Positions 45,013-57,300 of a stretch of 64,000 bases of DNA are shown here, one piece after another. The notes below the pieces were generated by a model that was given only the letters and a program-made list of their open reading frames with translations, had not been told where the DNA came from and searched no databases. Made by a program: the position numbers and the translations under genes. This stretch comes from Endothia cerciana (lineage: Eukaryota; Ascomycota; Sordariomycetes; Diaporthales; Cryphonectriaceae), in contig JALRMH010000005.1 of the NCBI GenBank assembly GCA_026119935.1, positions 1,116,001 to 1,180,000 on the forward strand, given 5' to 3'. Numbering within the stretch: position 1 is the stretch's first letter; the number at the start of each line of letters is the position of its first letter.

Positions 45013-45930
45013 ATGATGCAACAGGCAGAAAGGGACAGTTCGGGCGAATGTACCATCATAGTACCGTGTAGTACTATGTAGTATGTACTACGTAGTATGT
45101 AGGGCGGAGATGGGCGGTTTGCGATATGCGCGTGTAAATCTTCCTACCAGGTACGTACATTACATGGCGTTGGGAATGCATGCGTGGACACGTTGCCCAA
45201 CAGGAATCGCCCTATGACATATCTGATTTTTTTCTTCCCCTTCTATTCTTTTTCTAAAAGGGGCAGGGCGAGGCGAGGCCAGGCGACGGGGATGATCAAT
45301 AATGGGGGCTGCCCTGTGTCGTGTGTCGTGTGTCGTGTGGTCCAGATTTCCAGTGCCCAATTGTCCACTATGACCTGGGTCATGTTCCTATTAGGGAAGG
45401 ACGGGAGGACAGAGACAGGTCAGGCAGGGCAAGGGTCCGGCGCAGGTGACAGTGCAGCAGCGCACCAGCCGTGGCAGGGGGAGGGGGAGGGGGGGTGTTC
45501 TTGCCCTCCACTGTACCCCGGAAGTAACGGCAGGTCCCTGAGAGCCCCCCCCCCCCAATCCCTGATTGCTTCCTCCCCTTATCAGCAAGGTACGGAGTGA
45601 CCTACCTTCAGGCAGTGAGGCGCAAGGGCGTGGGCAGTGACACAATATCTCTCACCAACCAGCACAGCTGAGAGGAGGCGTAAGTGGCCCAGCAGCTTCC
45701 CTATCAGACAGACAGAGAGAAGGACAGGGACAAGTCGTCAGGCTATCTATCTATCGATCGATGGATGACATCCCCCGGGTCCCACTCCCCCCCAATTCGC
45801 CCCCATCCCTTGAGGCTTGATCCCATCCCGTCACCCCCCCTCTGAAACCTGTCTTACACTACTATTACTGCGCATGGTTCAGACGTCCTCTCTCCCTCTT
45901 ATCGCAGCTGTCTGTCTCCCTTTTCGTCCT

Positions 45931-45937
45931 CACCACC

Positions 45938-45971
<34 letters not shown>

Positions 45972-45975
45972 TCAT
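45931..45975. repeat. Compound microsatellite (CAC)n(CAT)n
   Basis: About seven CAC units pass directly into about eight CAT units. The clean switch suggests one array grew from a point mutation in the other. Confidence 0.85.
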
Positions 45976-47111
45976 CTGTTATCCTGACCTCGACCTCGAC
46001 CCCCATCCCAGCCTCTCCTCTCCATCGCCCCGACCGTACAAGACCATCATCGATACAAGGATTTGTGGAGCACTGGTCGGGTTGTGATTGCTGACTGATC
46101 ACCCCGGCGACTTCCGACGAGGTCACACGGAGCGGCAGACCGAGAACCGACACGCTGGGGCTGCTTGAGGCTTCTGGCTTCTGTCTGAAGGCCAAGGTCG
46201 GATCAAACCTGAGGTTGGGAGCCCCAACGAGTTGGCCAGGCTGCACAGCCGGTCCAGCATCAGGTGGACACTATAGTGGGAAGAAGGTCGAGGCACGCGA
46301 CAAAGCAGTTCGAGACATCCGGCCCGGCTTCCAGTCGTCGTCAGCGCACACTGCTGGGCAGTCTTGTGTGTCGAAGCCTGGATCACCCTGCACCCTCGTA
46401 CGGTGAGTGCAGAGAGGGAACATTAGCGAGGCAGAGGCGACGGTATCTTGACTCGATTCATATCAAGTAATTTCTTCTCGGCCTTCGCCTTTAGGGCTCC
46501 TCCCTCGACGTCTGCCATTCGATCCGGCAGCGAGTGCACCCCCCCCCCCCTGCGACCGACAACACTTCGACGGTTTTGGGATCCTTCTGGAAGCCCAGCT
46601 CGACCCATCTGGCCAATTACCGACCCTCTGGTCTGCCTCTCTCCCAGCGAGCCAGCGTACAGACAGCCCGTTTCTCTTACGTACTGTTACGTACACGCGA
46701 CAGGACCCTGAGTCCCAGGTCCAGCCCTGCCAGCTCGACACCTGTCATAGGCTTCCTGCAGCCTGCTGCGCGCGCCTTACCATAGGCCAAGACCAGCGTC
46801 GTCATAGTCATCCTTCCCGGCTCGTTGGGTAATCCCGCGCCTCGCAGTTGGGCCACGACTTTTCCTCGGCTCCACTGATTACACGACCGCTTGCCGCCCC
46901 TCGCTAGCATCACCACCAAGCAGGCTGGCGTAGGTCTATCCTGGACGCCTACCCCTACACCCCCCCCCCCCCGCCTGGCACTTGACTACGAGCGGCCAGC
47001 CGGACATGTCCATCGTTACATCCGATCCAAAACCAACGTGCCAGGCCTGCCTCCCTACTACGGCCAAGCCTTATCAACCGTTTGGCCCAGATTGGCCCTG
47101 ATCCGCCCACC

Positions 47112-48701
47112 ATGATGTCTCCGAGGTCTTTTCTGGTCTCCAGACAGAACCAGAATCGCCGCGCTTCTCCCCCCGCCTCCTCCTCCTCCTCGTCCACCTC
47201 GCCCCTTGCCTCACCACCGCTCTCTCCCACGACCTCCGCGACCTCAGCCTGGGGACGATATGGTCTCGAGGCGACCCAGCTTTTCCGGAGCAACCTCGCC
47301 AGTGCAAGCGCCACTACCGCCAAGATGGCAGTGAACACCGGCCAACCTGTCAGACCAACGAGCGACTCGCGACTCCCGAGCCCGCCGAGCTCCCCCCCGG
47401 GTGACGCAAGGCCAACTACCCCAACAAGCCCCGTACAGATACCTACAAAATCCAAGAAGAACGTCGCACATCCCCCAACGCACCGCGCCCACCGGAATCA
47501 TGACGAGCGCAGGCACCGTTCAGGCCCGCCGCGGTGGAGGGATGCTCACTCGCCAGACGCGATCCCACCATCGGTCGCCGCCCTGCTGGCCGTCACAGCC
47601 ATTCCCGCCCCAAGACGAAGATCGCGGCAGCCGTCGGCTAGGGAGCCCGAGAGGCGCATGACCGTCGAGTCTTTCCTGCAGAGCGAGGAATCGGAGAAAG
47701 AACTGAGCCTGAACTTCATCAGAGGGCCCCTGGATGTACTACTGAGCCCACCCGAGGAACTGGGGGATGACTCTCTGTCCGGCGGGGAGGAGCTCTTTGT
47801 GTCGCCCATGTCTACCCGGACTGTGTCCTGCGAGTCCGTCCCTTCCCTGGCCGACTCGTTCTCGACAGAAACATTTTCGTCCGTCGAGAGTCCCCACAGC
47901 GCGTCTAAGCCCCGGAGGCTGCGGCCCACGAGGAGCTCGCTTACCCCGGTGTCCTCGCCGCCTGGCCAGAACGAGGACCACCCCCTCTACAGACACGATA
48001 CCGACACGGAGGAATTGGACATCACGGTCTTTGGCCCCTCACCTGAAGGCGAGGAAAAGAAGGAAGGGACGAGAATGTTTGGACCATTCCGCTCCGCGTT
48101 CAAGTCGAACTTGACCGCCAGTCTACGCGCATTGCGCAATGCTGCACGATCCTTCTCATCCATGAACATGTCGTCGATCCCGCCCGAGGATTTCCTGACG
48201 CGGTCGATCCTGACCATGGAACCCAACGTGCCGTTCACCGACGAGCGTATGCCGCCCACGCTGGAGGAAGAGCCCTCGGCTGCCGTTCGCAGGTATCTGA
48301 ACCCGACGCAGACGGCCCGGCTGGAGTCGCAAGCGACGTCTTCTACGGCGAGTCCTCACGGCTCCTTTACCGCCTCCATACAGATGCAGACCTACAAGGT
48401 GCACCGGTCGCGAAGCGCACCACCTGGCACCCGCGCGCCTCGGGCTTCCGGGGAACAGCCAGCCCGTGGGAAGGAGGCTGTGTTCTCATTCCCTCCTGGC
48501 CCACGCCAACGCGAGATGCGCGAAAACTCGGACTTCATCCGGGTAGCTGTCATGGAGATGGCCATGCGCAAGAATGGCAAGCTGGACGAGCAGCGCCCCG
48601 GTCGAGCCCGATGGGCACTCCCCCCGAGGAAGGCGGGCGCGAAGGCATACGAGATAGGCGCTGATGGCGTTCCGGCTCGATGGGTCCCGGTCACATACTG
48701 A
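47112..48701 (+). CDS. Unrecognised, largely disordered fungal protein with an ordered C-terminus
   Basis: A single exon from the ATG at 47112 (context CCCACCATGATG, a good fungal start) gives 529 residues. Most of it is Ser/Pro/Thr/Arg-rich low complexity. Ordered-looking islands are MTVESFLQSEESEKELSLNF, then a segment with ALRNAARSFSSMNMSSIPPE, a basic cluster near KVHRSRSAPP, and the C-terminus NSDFIRVAVMEMAMRKNGKL followed by PGRARWALPPRK and GVPARWVPVTY. The C-terminal block looks conserved-type and is the best handle for searches. No enzyme motif, signal peptide or membrane segment is visible. I do not recognise a function; a signalling or cytoskeletal adaptor would fit the composition but is not shown. 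Confidence 0.75.
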   Translation: MMSPRSFLVSRQNQNRRASPPASSSSSSTSPLASPPLSPTTSATSAWGRYGLEATQLFRSNLASASATTAKMAVNTGQPVRPTSDSRLPSPPSSPPGDARPTTPTSPVQIPTKSKKNVAHPPTHRAHRNHDERRHRSGPPRWRDAHSPDAIPPSVAALLAVTAIPAPRRRSRQPSAREPERRMTVESFLQSEESEKELSLNFIRGPLDVLLSPPEELGDDSLSGGEELFVSPMSTRTVSCESVPSLADSFSTETFSSVESPHSASKPRRLRPTRSSLTPVSSPPGQNEDHPLYRHDTDTEELDITVFGPSPEGEEKKEGTRMFGPFRSAFKSNLTASLRALRNAARSFSSMNMSSIPPEDFLTRSILTMEPNVPFTDERMPPTLEEEPSAAVRRYLNPTQTARLESQATSSTASPHGSFTASIQMQTYKVHRSRSAPPGTRAPRASGEQPARGKEAVFSFPPGPRQREMRENSDFIRVAVMEMAMRKNGKLDEQRPGRARWALPPRKAGAKAYEIGADGVPARWVPVTY

Positions 48702-51361
48702 ACGACAACGGCAGAGAGTGAAGTATCACTGCGGTGCCGCGTGATCTCACCTGTGCCTCTAGGTGTGACCTTGCACAGATATGGATCAGGATGAGACCCT
48801 TCGTACCTTTTGTCGCGATCCGGTCTTATCGTTGCAGTGCACCGTTCCACCAGCCGCCTATTGATCCTGGCGCAGCAACCTCGATCATTCGGGCGGGCCA
48901 AGATTTTCCTACCAATGCCAGGCGCCTGATTCTTGGCCCACCGGGATGACAATGCCTGAACAGCCGATATCGCGACATTTTTTTGGAATTTTGGCATGGA
49001 ATTTGACTCGTGTCAACACATCATCATGCATGTGATCCAGGGGTCGCGAAGTAGCGACAGGATCCACACACCCCCCCACCTCCCACGCTTTACTTTACCC
49101 CCACCAGATCCGATCCCATGCAAGCGAGTGGGGATAATCGGTTTCCTGGCTCTCTCGACACTTCGCCATTCGCTTTCAACGTGCCGGTGCCGATAATACG
49201 CAAAAATTTCCCTCAAGGAGCTGACCGCGTCAGGCGTGGCCTCGGAGACTCGCATCTGTATGGCCTCTTTACCCGGACCGGTACGAAAACTCGATATCGC
49301 TCGAGCTCGAGGGGGGATTGAGGTTGAGGGTTTCCACAGCCCGGCAGCAGGGTGGAACCAGTATTGGAAATGCCTGCAAGAACCCTGCTCAGAGTGTGGA
49401 CTCGCCGGAGTTACATCACATCCACCTCGATCAAGGGAAGAAGCAGCTACGACGAGTGACGTTGGTCATGGGCCGCCCGAACTCTGTTGGGAGGATTCGA
49501 GACGAGACTCAATACCACATACTGGGATGAGATTTTTCTTTCGTCAGCCTCGTGATTAAGACTTTGACCACTCCGAACGCAGTGACATTACCCTCGCCTC
49601 AGCTCTAGATGAGCCACCGTCTTCTTCTGTGGAAGTTTGCCTGGATCTACGGCTTTGTTTCGTGTCATTTGACTCGGCGCGGCGAATGAAGAAAATTGGG
49701 CAAGAGCTGGACAGAAGGGCGTCGCTCACGCGACAAGGCTATATCGTAACCTCTTGTTCCTGATATTTTTATTTGGATTTAAGCGATTTTCAACATATTG
49801 GGCTCCAGGGGTGAATTTCTGGGGGTCCGGTCAAGCAGCCACATGTTCGGCGTTGTTGCAGGGATTATTATGAATGTCGAGCATTTTCATCAGCATGGCG
49901 TGGGAATGGGCTGTATTCGGAGCAACAGGAGAGGGTTGAAACAAGGGCAGAACTTGTACATACACATCTATAAACCTCCTATGTCCAGTCTGGAGACGGA
50001 TGAATCCAAACACTGTCAAGACCTAGGTGCGCACCAACAATCGCCTCTGTGAAACCAGCAGGTCGCCGCGGGGAACGAGCGCGGAAGCTGTGCGGTTCGA
50101 ATATACTGACCCATTCACCGAGCGTGTCGTACGTAACCGGTTACACACCCGTGCATGTAGCCACGACGATGCACCCGACGAGTCGCTGGGCATGGATTTC
50201 ATGTTACTGTCCCGGCATGATGATATAGAGCCCGGAGACGGGCACGGGGCGCGGTGAGGGGCAAACAAGTTGACGAGTCGCCTGTCGCAAGAGAACTATC
50301 GTCCTTTGTATTATCAGGGGGAGGAAGGGAAAGGCGGTTGGGGGGGGGGGTGGGGCAGGCTGGACCCGGGGATGAAAATAAAAATAAAATAAACTTACGA
50401 GAGAGAGGGTATGTATGTGTGTGTGTGTGTGAGGGGGGGGGGGGGGATATATGGGATGTTTGTTCATGGAATCAACGCGCCTGACCAGACCAGTCCAACG
50501 AACCAACCTCCCCGAGGGTTATAGTGGTTGGTGCGTGATCCCCCCTCCCCCCCAACAATTTTCTTTCTCCTTTCTTTTTTTTCTTCTTTTTTTCTTTCTC
50601 CTTCTGCTGTTGTGTGTTCTCTGCGTGCGATGATCGTGGGCTGGCTGGCTGGCTGGCTGGCTGTCTGTCTGTCTGTCTGTCTGTCTGTTATGCTGGGACC
50701 ACCTATATAATTACCCATCACTGGAGCCGTCTGACAATTCTCCCCGGGACTTCCGTACGGTAATTAGGATGGCCGCCGGTGCGGCTGGATTTTCCTTCTC
50801 AGCGTGTAATAAAAGGGTCGATCGGCCAGAACGGTGCCAAATAGCTTACCGGGTAGCAACGAGAGAGGGCGAGTGGTCACCGAACAAGGGAGGGCCAGTC
50901 CGGAACCGCTTTGGGCCATTTCGGTCAAGTACCATCATCATACTGGCAAGTATTATGAATTTCTGACGCCTAATCCTGCGTGTAGTAAATATCCCGCCAT
51001 GTGCCTGCCCGCCCTTCCCGCCCTCGGCCCCCCTCTCTCTATCTCATCTCGTCGTGCGCGAAAATATACGACCGTGAGGCGGTTTTTACCTACCCCCCCT
51101 TTCTTGTACTGCACCAAAACACCCCCTCCCTCGCTGAAGTGACCGTTGAGTAACAAACATGCGCCTCCCGCTCGACGGACCAAGTCACAGTGAATCAGAT
51201 CAGTCAACTCCCATGCCCGTCTTGCCATCCTAACACCTTGTGCTGTGTACCCAAACAATGCGACCCTTCCCCCCCCCCCCCCCGGCCCCATGCAAACAAC
51301 GGCTCCGGCCTCCCAATGTATGAATATATACCGCAGAAGCGAAACCGTCTCGAGGTCACAT
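48702..51361. other. 2.7-kb intergenic between convergent genes
   Basis: The flanking genes both end here. The region contains a GT run near 50415-50430, G/C runs (50341-50350, 50433-50446, 51270-51283), a T-rich pyrimidine tract at 50560-50605 and the GGCT/GTCT array. No gene or RNA was recognised. Confidence 0.4.
50638..50688. repeat. Compound tetranucleotide microsatellite (GGCT)n(GTCT)n
   Basis: Six GGCT units pass into about seven GTCT units without interruption. Non-coding. Confidence 0.9.
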
Positions 51362-54300
51362 TCAGGTCTTGATGTCGAGGTCCCTGGCCGATCCATTTTT
51401 CTCCGTCTTCTCCTCACCTGCGGTCCCGTTGCCCTCGTCGTCTTCCTCGATGACCTCCGCGCTCTTTGACGACCACCGCGACGCCGGACGGCGCTTATCC
51501 TCGCCGCCTAACGGGGTCGTCAGCGATCTTGCAGGCGGCAGCCCTTCCCCCTCGTTTCTGGTATTGCCGTTGCCGTCCTTAGCATTGTTCAACCTGCTCG
51601 CCAGCGCTGTGAACTTCTCCTTGAAGAAGCCACTTGCATCCTTACCGCCGCTCTCGGTCCTCTCTTTGAGCCCGCCGAGCATCGTACGCGCGCGGGCAAC
51701 GACCTGCTCGGGTGAGCCGCCGCTGCCGGCACTGTAGGCTGTGCTTATGTTACTCCCCCGCCGCTGGCTCGTGCCGAAGTTCGAGCTGTTAAACGAGCGC
51801 ATGCTGCTACTGGATGAGGGGCGGAGCATGGAGATGCCAAAGCCCGAGTGCTTGTTGGTGTTAGAGTCAGACGGCGACCGCTCCTTGGGGGTAGGTGGCA
51901 TCATCTGAAAGCTGGGCACGACGGGTCCGCTCTGGGTGTGTGATAGGGTGGGCTGCAAGGTCGCCCCACTGGAGCCGGCGGTGATGGTGGAATTGGTGCT
52001 GACTTGCAGCTGCCCGCTGCGCATAGACGTGGCGCTTGATGCGATACTCGAACTGCGACTGTCCCTGCGCGGGATCTGGATGGACGAGCCGGACCCCTGG
52101 ATCGAACGTGGTGGCGAGCGTGAGAAGTCATGCCCAAACAGGCTCGATGAGTCGTCCCCACTGCCGTTCTGGCTGTCGCTCACGCTCGGTGCGGCGATGA
52201 TGACAGAGCTGCTGGCGAGCTCGCGGAGTTTGGACTGCTGCGCAGCATTCGGTCGGTGCCTAAACTTATTGCCGATAATGGCGCCCGTGTGGCTGATGAG
52301 GGCCTTGATGACGCGACTCTTGAAGGCCAGGGCAAGATCCAGATTCGACCACATCTTGTTATGGTACTCAATGGTCGGCAGGCGGAAGACAAAGTCATGG
52401 ACGTCCTCGATGTTGCGGTCGCCTTTTCCTTTGTAGCTGAGGCAGAGGACGACGGAAGGCAGCTTGATGTGAGAGAAGGTCATGTAGTTGGACGCGCGCG
52501 AGATCATCTCGGTCAGGTCGTCCGGAGGCTCATCAGTCTTGTTCTCTGACCTGCGAAGGGTGAAGCGAGATTTCTTGGTCGTATCGGAGTTGAGTGAACT
52601 GGTCTCATTCTTGGACGAGAAGCCCGTGTTTGTCCGGTTGGCACCGGGACGTGATGTGTTGCTAGAGCGCAGTGAGTCCCAAGACTTCTTCTTGGACAAG
52701 CCGGGCTTGCTCGAGCGGAAGAATCCGAACGTCGATGACTTCTCATTAGACTGGACACTGGGCGCCTTATTCCTGGTCGGGCTCATCCTGGTATCGGAGG
52801 TGAGCGTAGGACGCAGCCGCAGCTCAAGTGATCCAGCTCGGGTCTCGAATTGTCCAGCGTCGAGCCTGTCCCTCTCTGATATGGCTGTGGCAGGCCGCAC
52901 ATGTTCTTGCACCAATTCTTCCTCCGCTACACTTTCGCCGCCAGGCAGGTTTTGCGGCGAATCGTTCTTCCCGCCACTGGCTGAGAACTTATCTCCTCCC
53001 ATACCCGGGAATATGTACTCGAAGAGCTTCTTGCCAATTTCGCGCTCTAGCTGGATCTTCAGTGGAAAGAGGTTGACCTCGAAGTGGTCCATGACCGGGA
53101 TACCGGCGACTGCCTCGAGCATGTACCAGTACACAGTCACCATCGGTTGGCTCTCGAGGAGAGACACAGAACGCGAGTCTTCGAGGTACGGCGCCACCAT
53201 CTCAGGATAGAGGGCATCGTTGAGCAGATTCAGACCAAGGACCTTGCCAACGCGGATCAGGTTGATGTGAGACCCGTCAGAGTTGTCAGTCCGGTCATAC
53301 TCCACGTCCTTCAGCTGGAACTCGCAGAGCGGCTCGTTAGCGTCCCGCACCAGGTGCCAGACGATGTCCTTGACCGAGATGCACCATTTAAGTAAGGCAT
53401 TGCCCTGTGTCGAGTCGTATTTCCGCTGCGACGTGGTAATAGCTTTCATCATGAAGAAGAGCTCGTCCTCACACGCGGCCAGATCCCTCTCAACCAGCAG
53501 TCTGTCTTGCCATCCTTGCTTGTCGAGGTACTTGGAGTGAATCTGGAAGTGTGATTTAATGTCTTCCAGCTGTCGAATCCGCTCTTGCAATTTGATGACC
53601 ATCTCAGGGGTGCCTCTCAGGTCGCTGAAGTCGGAAGCAAGCATGATCTTCTCCAGGCGCTCGCTACGTGTCTTTTCCAAGGGTTCGCTGTACATGAGCA
53701 AGTCGAGCACTATGACGTATATGGCATAGTATTGTGATGAGTTGCAGATTGCTCGCGCCTGCGGGAACTCGACCGTGAGGTTGTCCATGCGGTTCTCCGT
53801 GCTAGCATCGTCGGACTCGCCGTCCGCTCCATCTCCGGTGTTCACATCGTCATTGTACTTGAGACGGAGAGTGTTGTACTTATCGTAACGGAGCATGGCG
53901 GAAGTCTTCTGGACAACACGCTTGAAGCCGATAGGATCTGTTTGGTAGTCGGACATGACTTCCATTGGAACCCAAGGCGGCCACGATGACCCACTCGGCG
54001 TTCCATAAGTACTACCAGAGTACATCGAGAGGAGCTGGGTGGAGAACCACTTCTGATGCGTGACGAAGAACTGGGTGCTGTCCATGTTGACCAGAAATCG
54101 ACGTTGAACAAGCCCGCTGACCGAGTCAGATAGCCTCTCCTTGTCGGAGACCTCAACGACCTTCAATTCCATGCCCTTGCTAGTGATCATGACGACGTTG
54201 TTCGTGTTCTTTTCGCTTTGAAGCTGGATCTGAGGAGCGATAAGTCGGACGTGGTAGCTCTTCTGTGGGGTGAAGCCTTCAGCGATGCCACCGGTCAGAT

Positions 54301-57300
54301 CTTCCATGGAAACATTAGGTACGTCGGCTGCGCTCTTGGCATCGTCGTCAGCGTTGACGAACTTCCGTCCGTCTTGGAGGATCTTGTCGATCCGGTCCTG
54401 GATGTCATTCCTCTCCCGCTGAGTGTCATTCGTGTTGGTTCTATTAGCGGGTTTGGCTGCGTCCTTTGGTGTCTTCGTGCTCTTTAGCTTGGTCTGCTCT
54501 TCCACGATATCTAAAATGAATTTGACCGCAGGTCGAGAGAGGTAGTAGATGAAGCCGCGACGCTGGCTGACTTGATGAATGTACCGCAGAATGATATTCC
54601 GCAGCAGATTGTTCCACTTGAGTTGCAAGTTATGCACGACGAAGCGATTCAAGAAGTCGCTGGCGAACTCAGCGCTTGTGGGGAGATTGATAGAGTGATC
54701 TCCGGTGCCCGTCGAGGTATCCGAATTGTCGTCGCCCAAGTTTGAGTTGGACTCATTGGAGCGGACGGGGGAACTCGTCATCTGATCCAACATATTCTCA
54801 AGGAAGTCCTTCTTGTCGTGTAACACGCTGCTATGCATCAGGAGAGCATCCAGCGTACTACGCGTCTCGGGGCCCTGGTCTCCTTCCCGAATCAAATTCA
54901 TTTCTGCATCGCCGACCTTGCGTGTATGGTCTTCCATCTGCACACCCAACTGGTCAAGTCGCTGCTGGACTAGTTGAGCCTGCACGCGGCGGGGATCATC
55001 GTCTTGGCTTATAATACACAAGTGCGTCGGCTCTTGGCCAAAGGGACTTGTTCTTTCGGGATCGCCCGCAATTACGCCACCGATATCCGTCTGTCGAAAG
55101 TAGGTGAGTCTAGGACAGAAAGCCAGAGGGAGGATCTTGGTATCCGGGTTTGGCTCTGAAGGCAAGATCCAATCGAGCTCCACGAAGTCGTCCATGTCGA
55201 TCCAGCTTAAGTCATTGTCAGGAATGGTGAACTTCGACAGATCCGTGCCATCATCCTCCTGCTGCGTGATCAGCGAGCCGAGGTTGTTCCTCATGATTGC
55301 CTCTGTCGTGGTGCCCTTGATACTAGCAGAGACAGCACGAATATCTGCAGCGGCCAGATCGAGTTGAGCGGCGTGGATCTTCATCCCTGTGGTCCGACTC
55401 TGTGTCTTACGGCCCTTGTCACTGGTGTTAAATTCCTCGCGTCTCTGGTGAATGTCAAGTTTGAAACTGTCGAAGCGGACTTTGACACCTGTGGCAGACA
55501 CTGCATTTTCATCGTAGTCTTCGACATCCTTGTGCTTGTAGATGTGGCTGAGGAATAGCGGAGCGAGTAACAGGTTGTATTTGATGGTTGCGAGATGCCT
55601 CCCGAACTTTTTGCTGCTCTTTTCTCGCCCAGGCCACAGGGCACCTTGCCTGACGGGCAGGGACATCGGACCACCAAAGAGCGACCACCATGAAAAGAAG
55701 TGAGTGAAGAAACGTGGCGTGAGATGAACGGTATTGTAGCTTCGCGAAGCCTCGACGTCAGAAGACGCCCAGTCACGATCAACGGGCGCCCTCACCGCGA
55801 TCGACAAGTGGATGTACTGACTCCTGAAACCTCTGAAGGCATCATAGGGCAGTCCATTTTCTTCTGCTTTGGCGTAGTTTGGTGATTTCAGATTGACCTG
55901 GTAGTGCGGAAGGAAGTCGAACCTCCTTTTTCCGTTCTCGATTGCTTGCTCAAACACCAAGCCTGCCATCCACTGTACGTTTCCTGACAGTTTCATCACG
56001 ACCTTCTTGAAGACAGTACCCGCTTTGGTGCTGTCTTCGCTGAGGACACTATCGTTGTCGTCGTTTCGTCGGGCTGTATCGCGTGCGTAGTGGCTGAAGT
56101 CAGGAATTGCGAGAACATACTCGCCGCTGTCGACAGTCATGAAGCGCTTCGGGTCATCATCGGTGTGGATGTTCCATCTGACGTCGTTTCGCCAGCACAT
56201 CATGAAACCAGCACCATTTCCGATGACCTGATAGGGATCCCTTGTCCCCTTGAGGCAGAAATGAACGTCACCGTCGCCCTTCCAAGCGATCCGCACGCGG
56301 GAGTGGAAGTTGAGCCGGATTTTGTCCCAGAAACCAACACGTTCTGACGGGTCCAGTTGTGGTTTGGTGAAGGACTCTATGACCATCATCATGTCTTGAA
56401 TGGCCGGCTGGTACGACGGGCCCCAGGTAATTCTTGTTGGAAGCGACGTATTGATATCCACATTCATGTCGGAGTAAGACTTGATCGGGCCAATGGTGCG
56501 TCTAACATCAATGGCAAAGCCGCGATCTTTACCTCCTTCAGACTCATTGTTTCGTGCTGGGATGACGTCAACCCGTATTCGCCTCGTAGATTCGATACCA
56601 CGGAACTCCTCCGCAATCACAAAGTCCGTCTTGAACGACATAGCAGGTAGGCGGGAGGACTGGCCGGACTTCAAGCTTGGGACGTGGAGGAGAGGCAGGG
56701 GGTAGTCTCTCAGTGAGATTCTGGCCTCGCCCATGTTGATTTGAACGTTCATCGGGATGAGCAAAGAATACTTCATGTCGCGGGGCATGCCCTTGCCGAC
56801 CTTGTGAAGGAAGTCCGGCAACTGCTTCATTGGGAACGAAGGCTTGTCGATCGTAAAGTGCAGGTCGTGGATCAAGGCGGACATGAGTGCAGGTCGTTCT
56901 GGTACCTCCAGAATGTTCTCGCCATCGTCGAAATCGTCCGGTATGTGACCTGTACCCCAGAAAGTACTCCTTATGTCTTTCATGCCGTTACGGGCCATCG
57001 CATAGAAGCGATCGATCCGAGTCCTCCAGCTCCTGGAATTGTGTGCATTGAGCTTGGCTCGAGCATCCGCAATGGAGACCAGAGTGTGTCCGGTAATCTC
57101 ATAACCGTTGTCCGGATCATATCTGGGTGCACGGCCGCGCTCACGACCAGCACTAGAGGATCGTGGCCGGCGACCGTCAACACTTCGACTCCTCCCCCAA
57201 GACGTGGCAGAATGGCTTGAGCGGGCTCTGGGGCCAGTTGAGCGTGCTCGGACGCTGGTCTCCCTCCTCGCCTCCTCGTGGATCTTCTTGACCTTGACTC

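Larger units (their letters stand above)
43290..47111. other. 3.8-kb microsatellite-rich spacer and long leader
   Basis: No gene was supported on either strand. The long readings here are repeats in translation, such as the His- and Pro-rich run over the GGT array. Repeats: TAC array 43550, C-run 43719-43729, GGAGGTA near 44121-44148, T25 at 44531, GGT array 44969, TAGTA-rich inverted sequence 45061-45102, G/C runs near 45480-45550 and the CAC/CAT array at 45931. The last few hundred bases are pyrimidine-rich and probably transcribed leader of the 47112 gene. Confidence 0.4.

Noticed and set aside
44155..45021. Long minus-strand frame with poly-His and poly-Pro start
   Set aside because: It is a translation of the GGT array, the T25 tract and other simple repeats, with no fungal codon pattern and no plausible protein beyond the repeats.
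45061..45105. TAGTA/GTACTAC inverted sequence as a structured RNA
   Set aside because: It is short, repeat-like and not linked to a transcript; GTAC-rich simple sequence folds by chance.
50075..50110. GCGGTTCGAATA, resembling a tRNA B box
   Set aside because: No A box at the right distance and no cloverleaf could be formed; likewise for the GTTCGAATGC at 42118 and AGTTCGAGCC near 37969.
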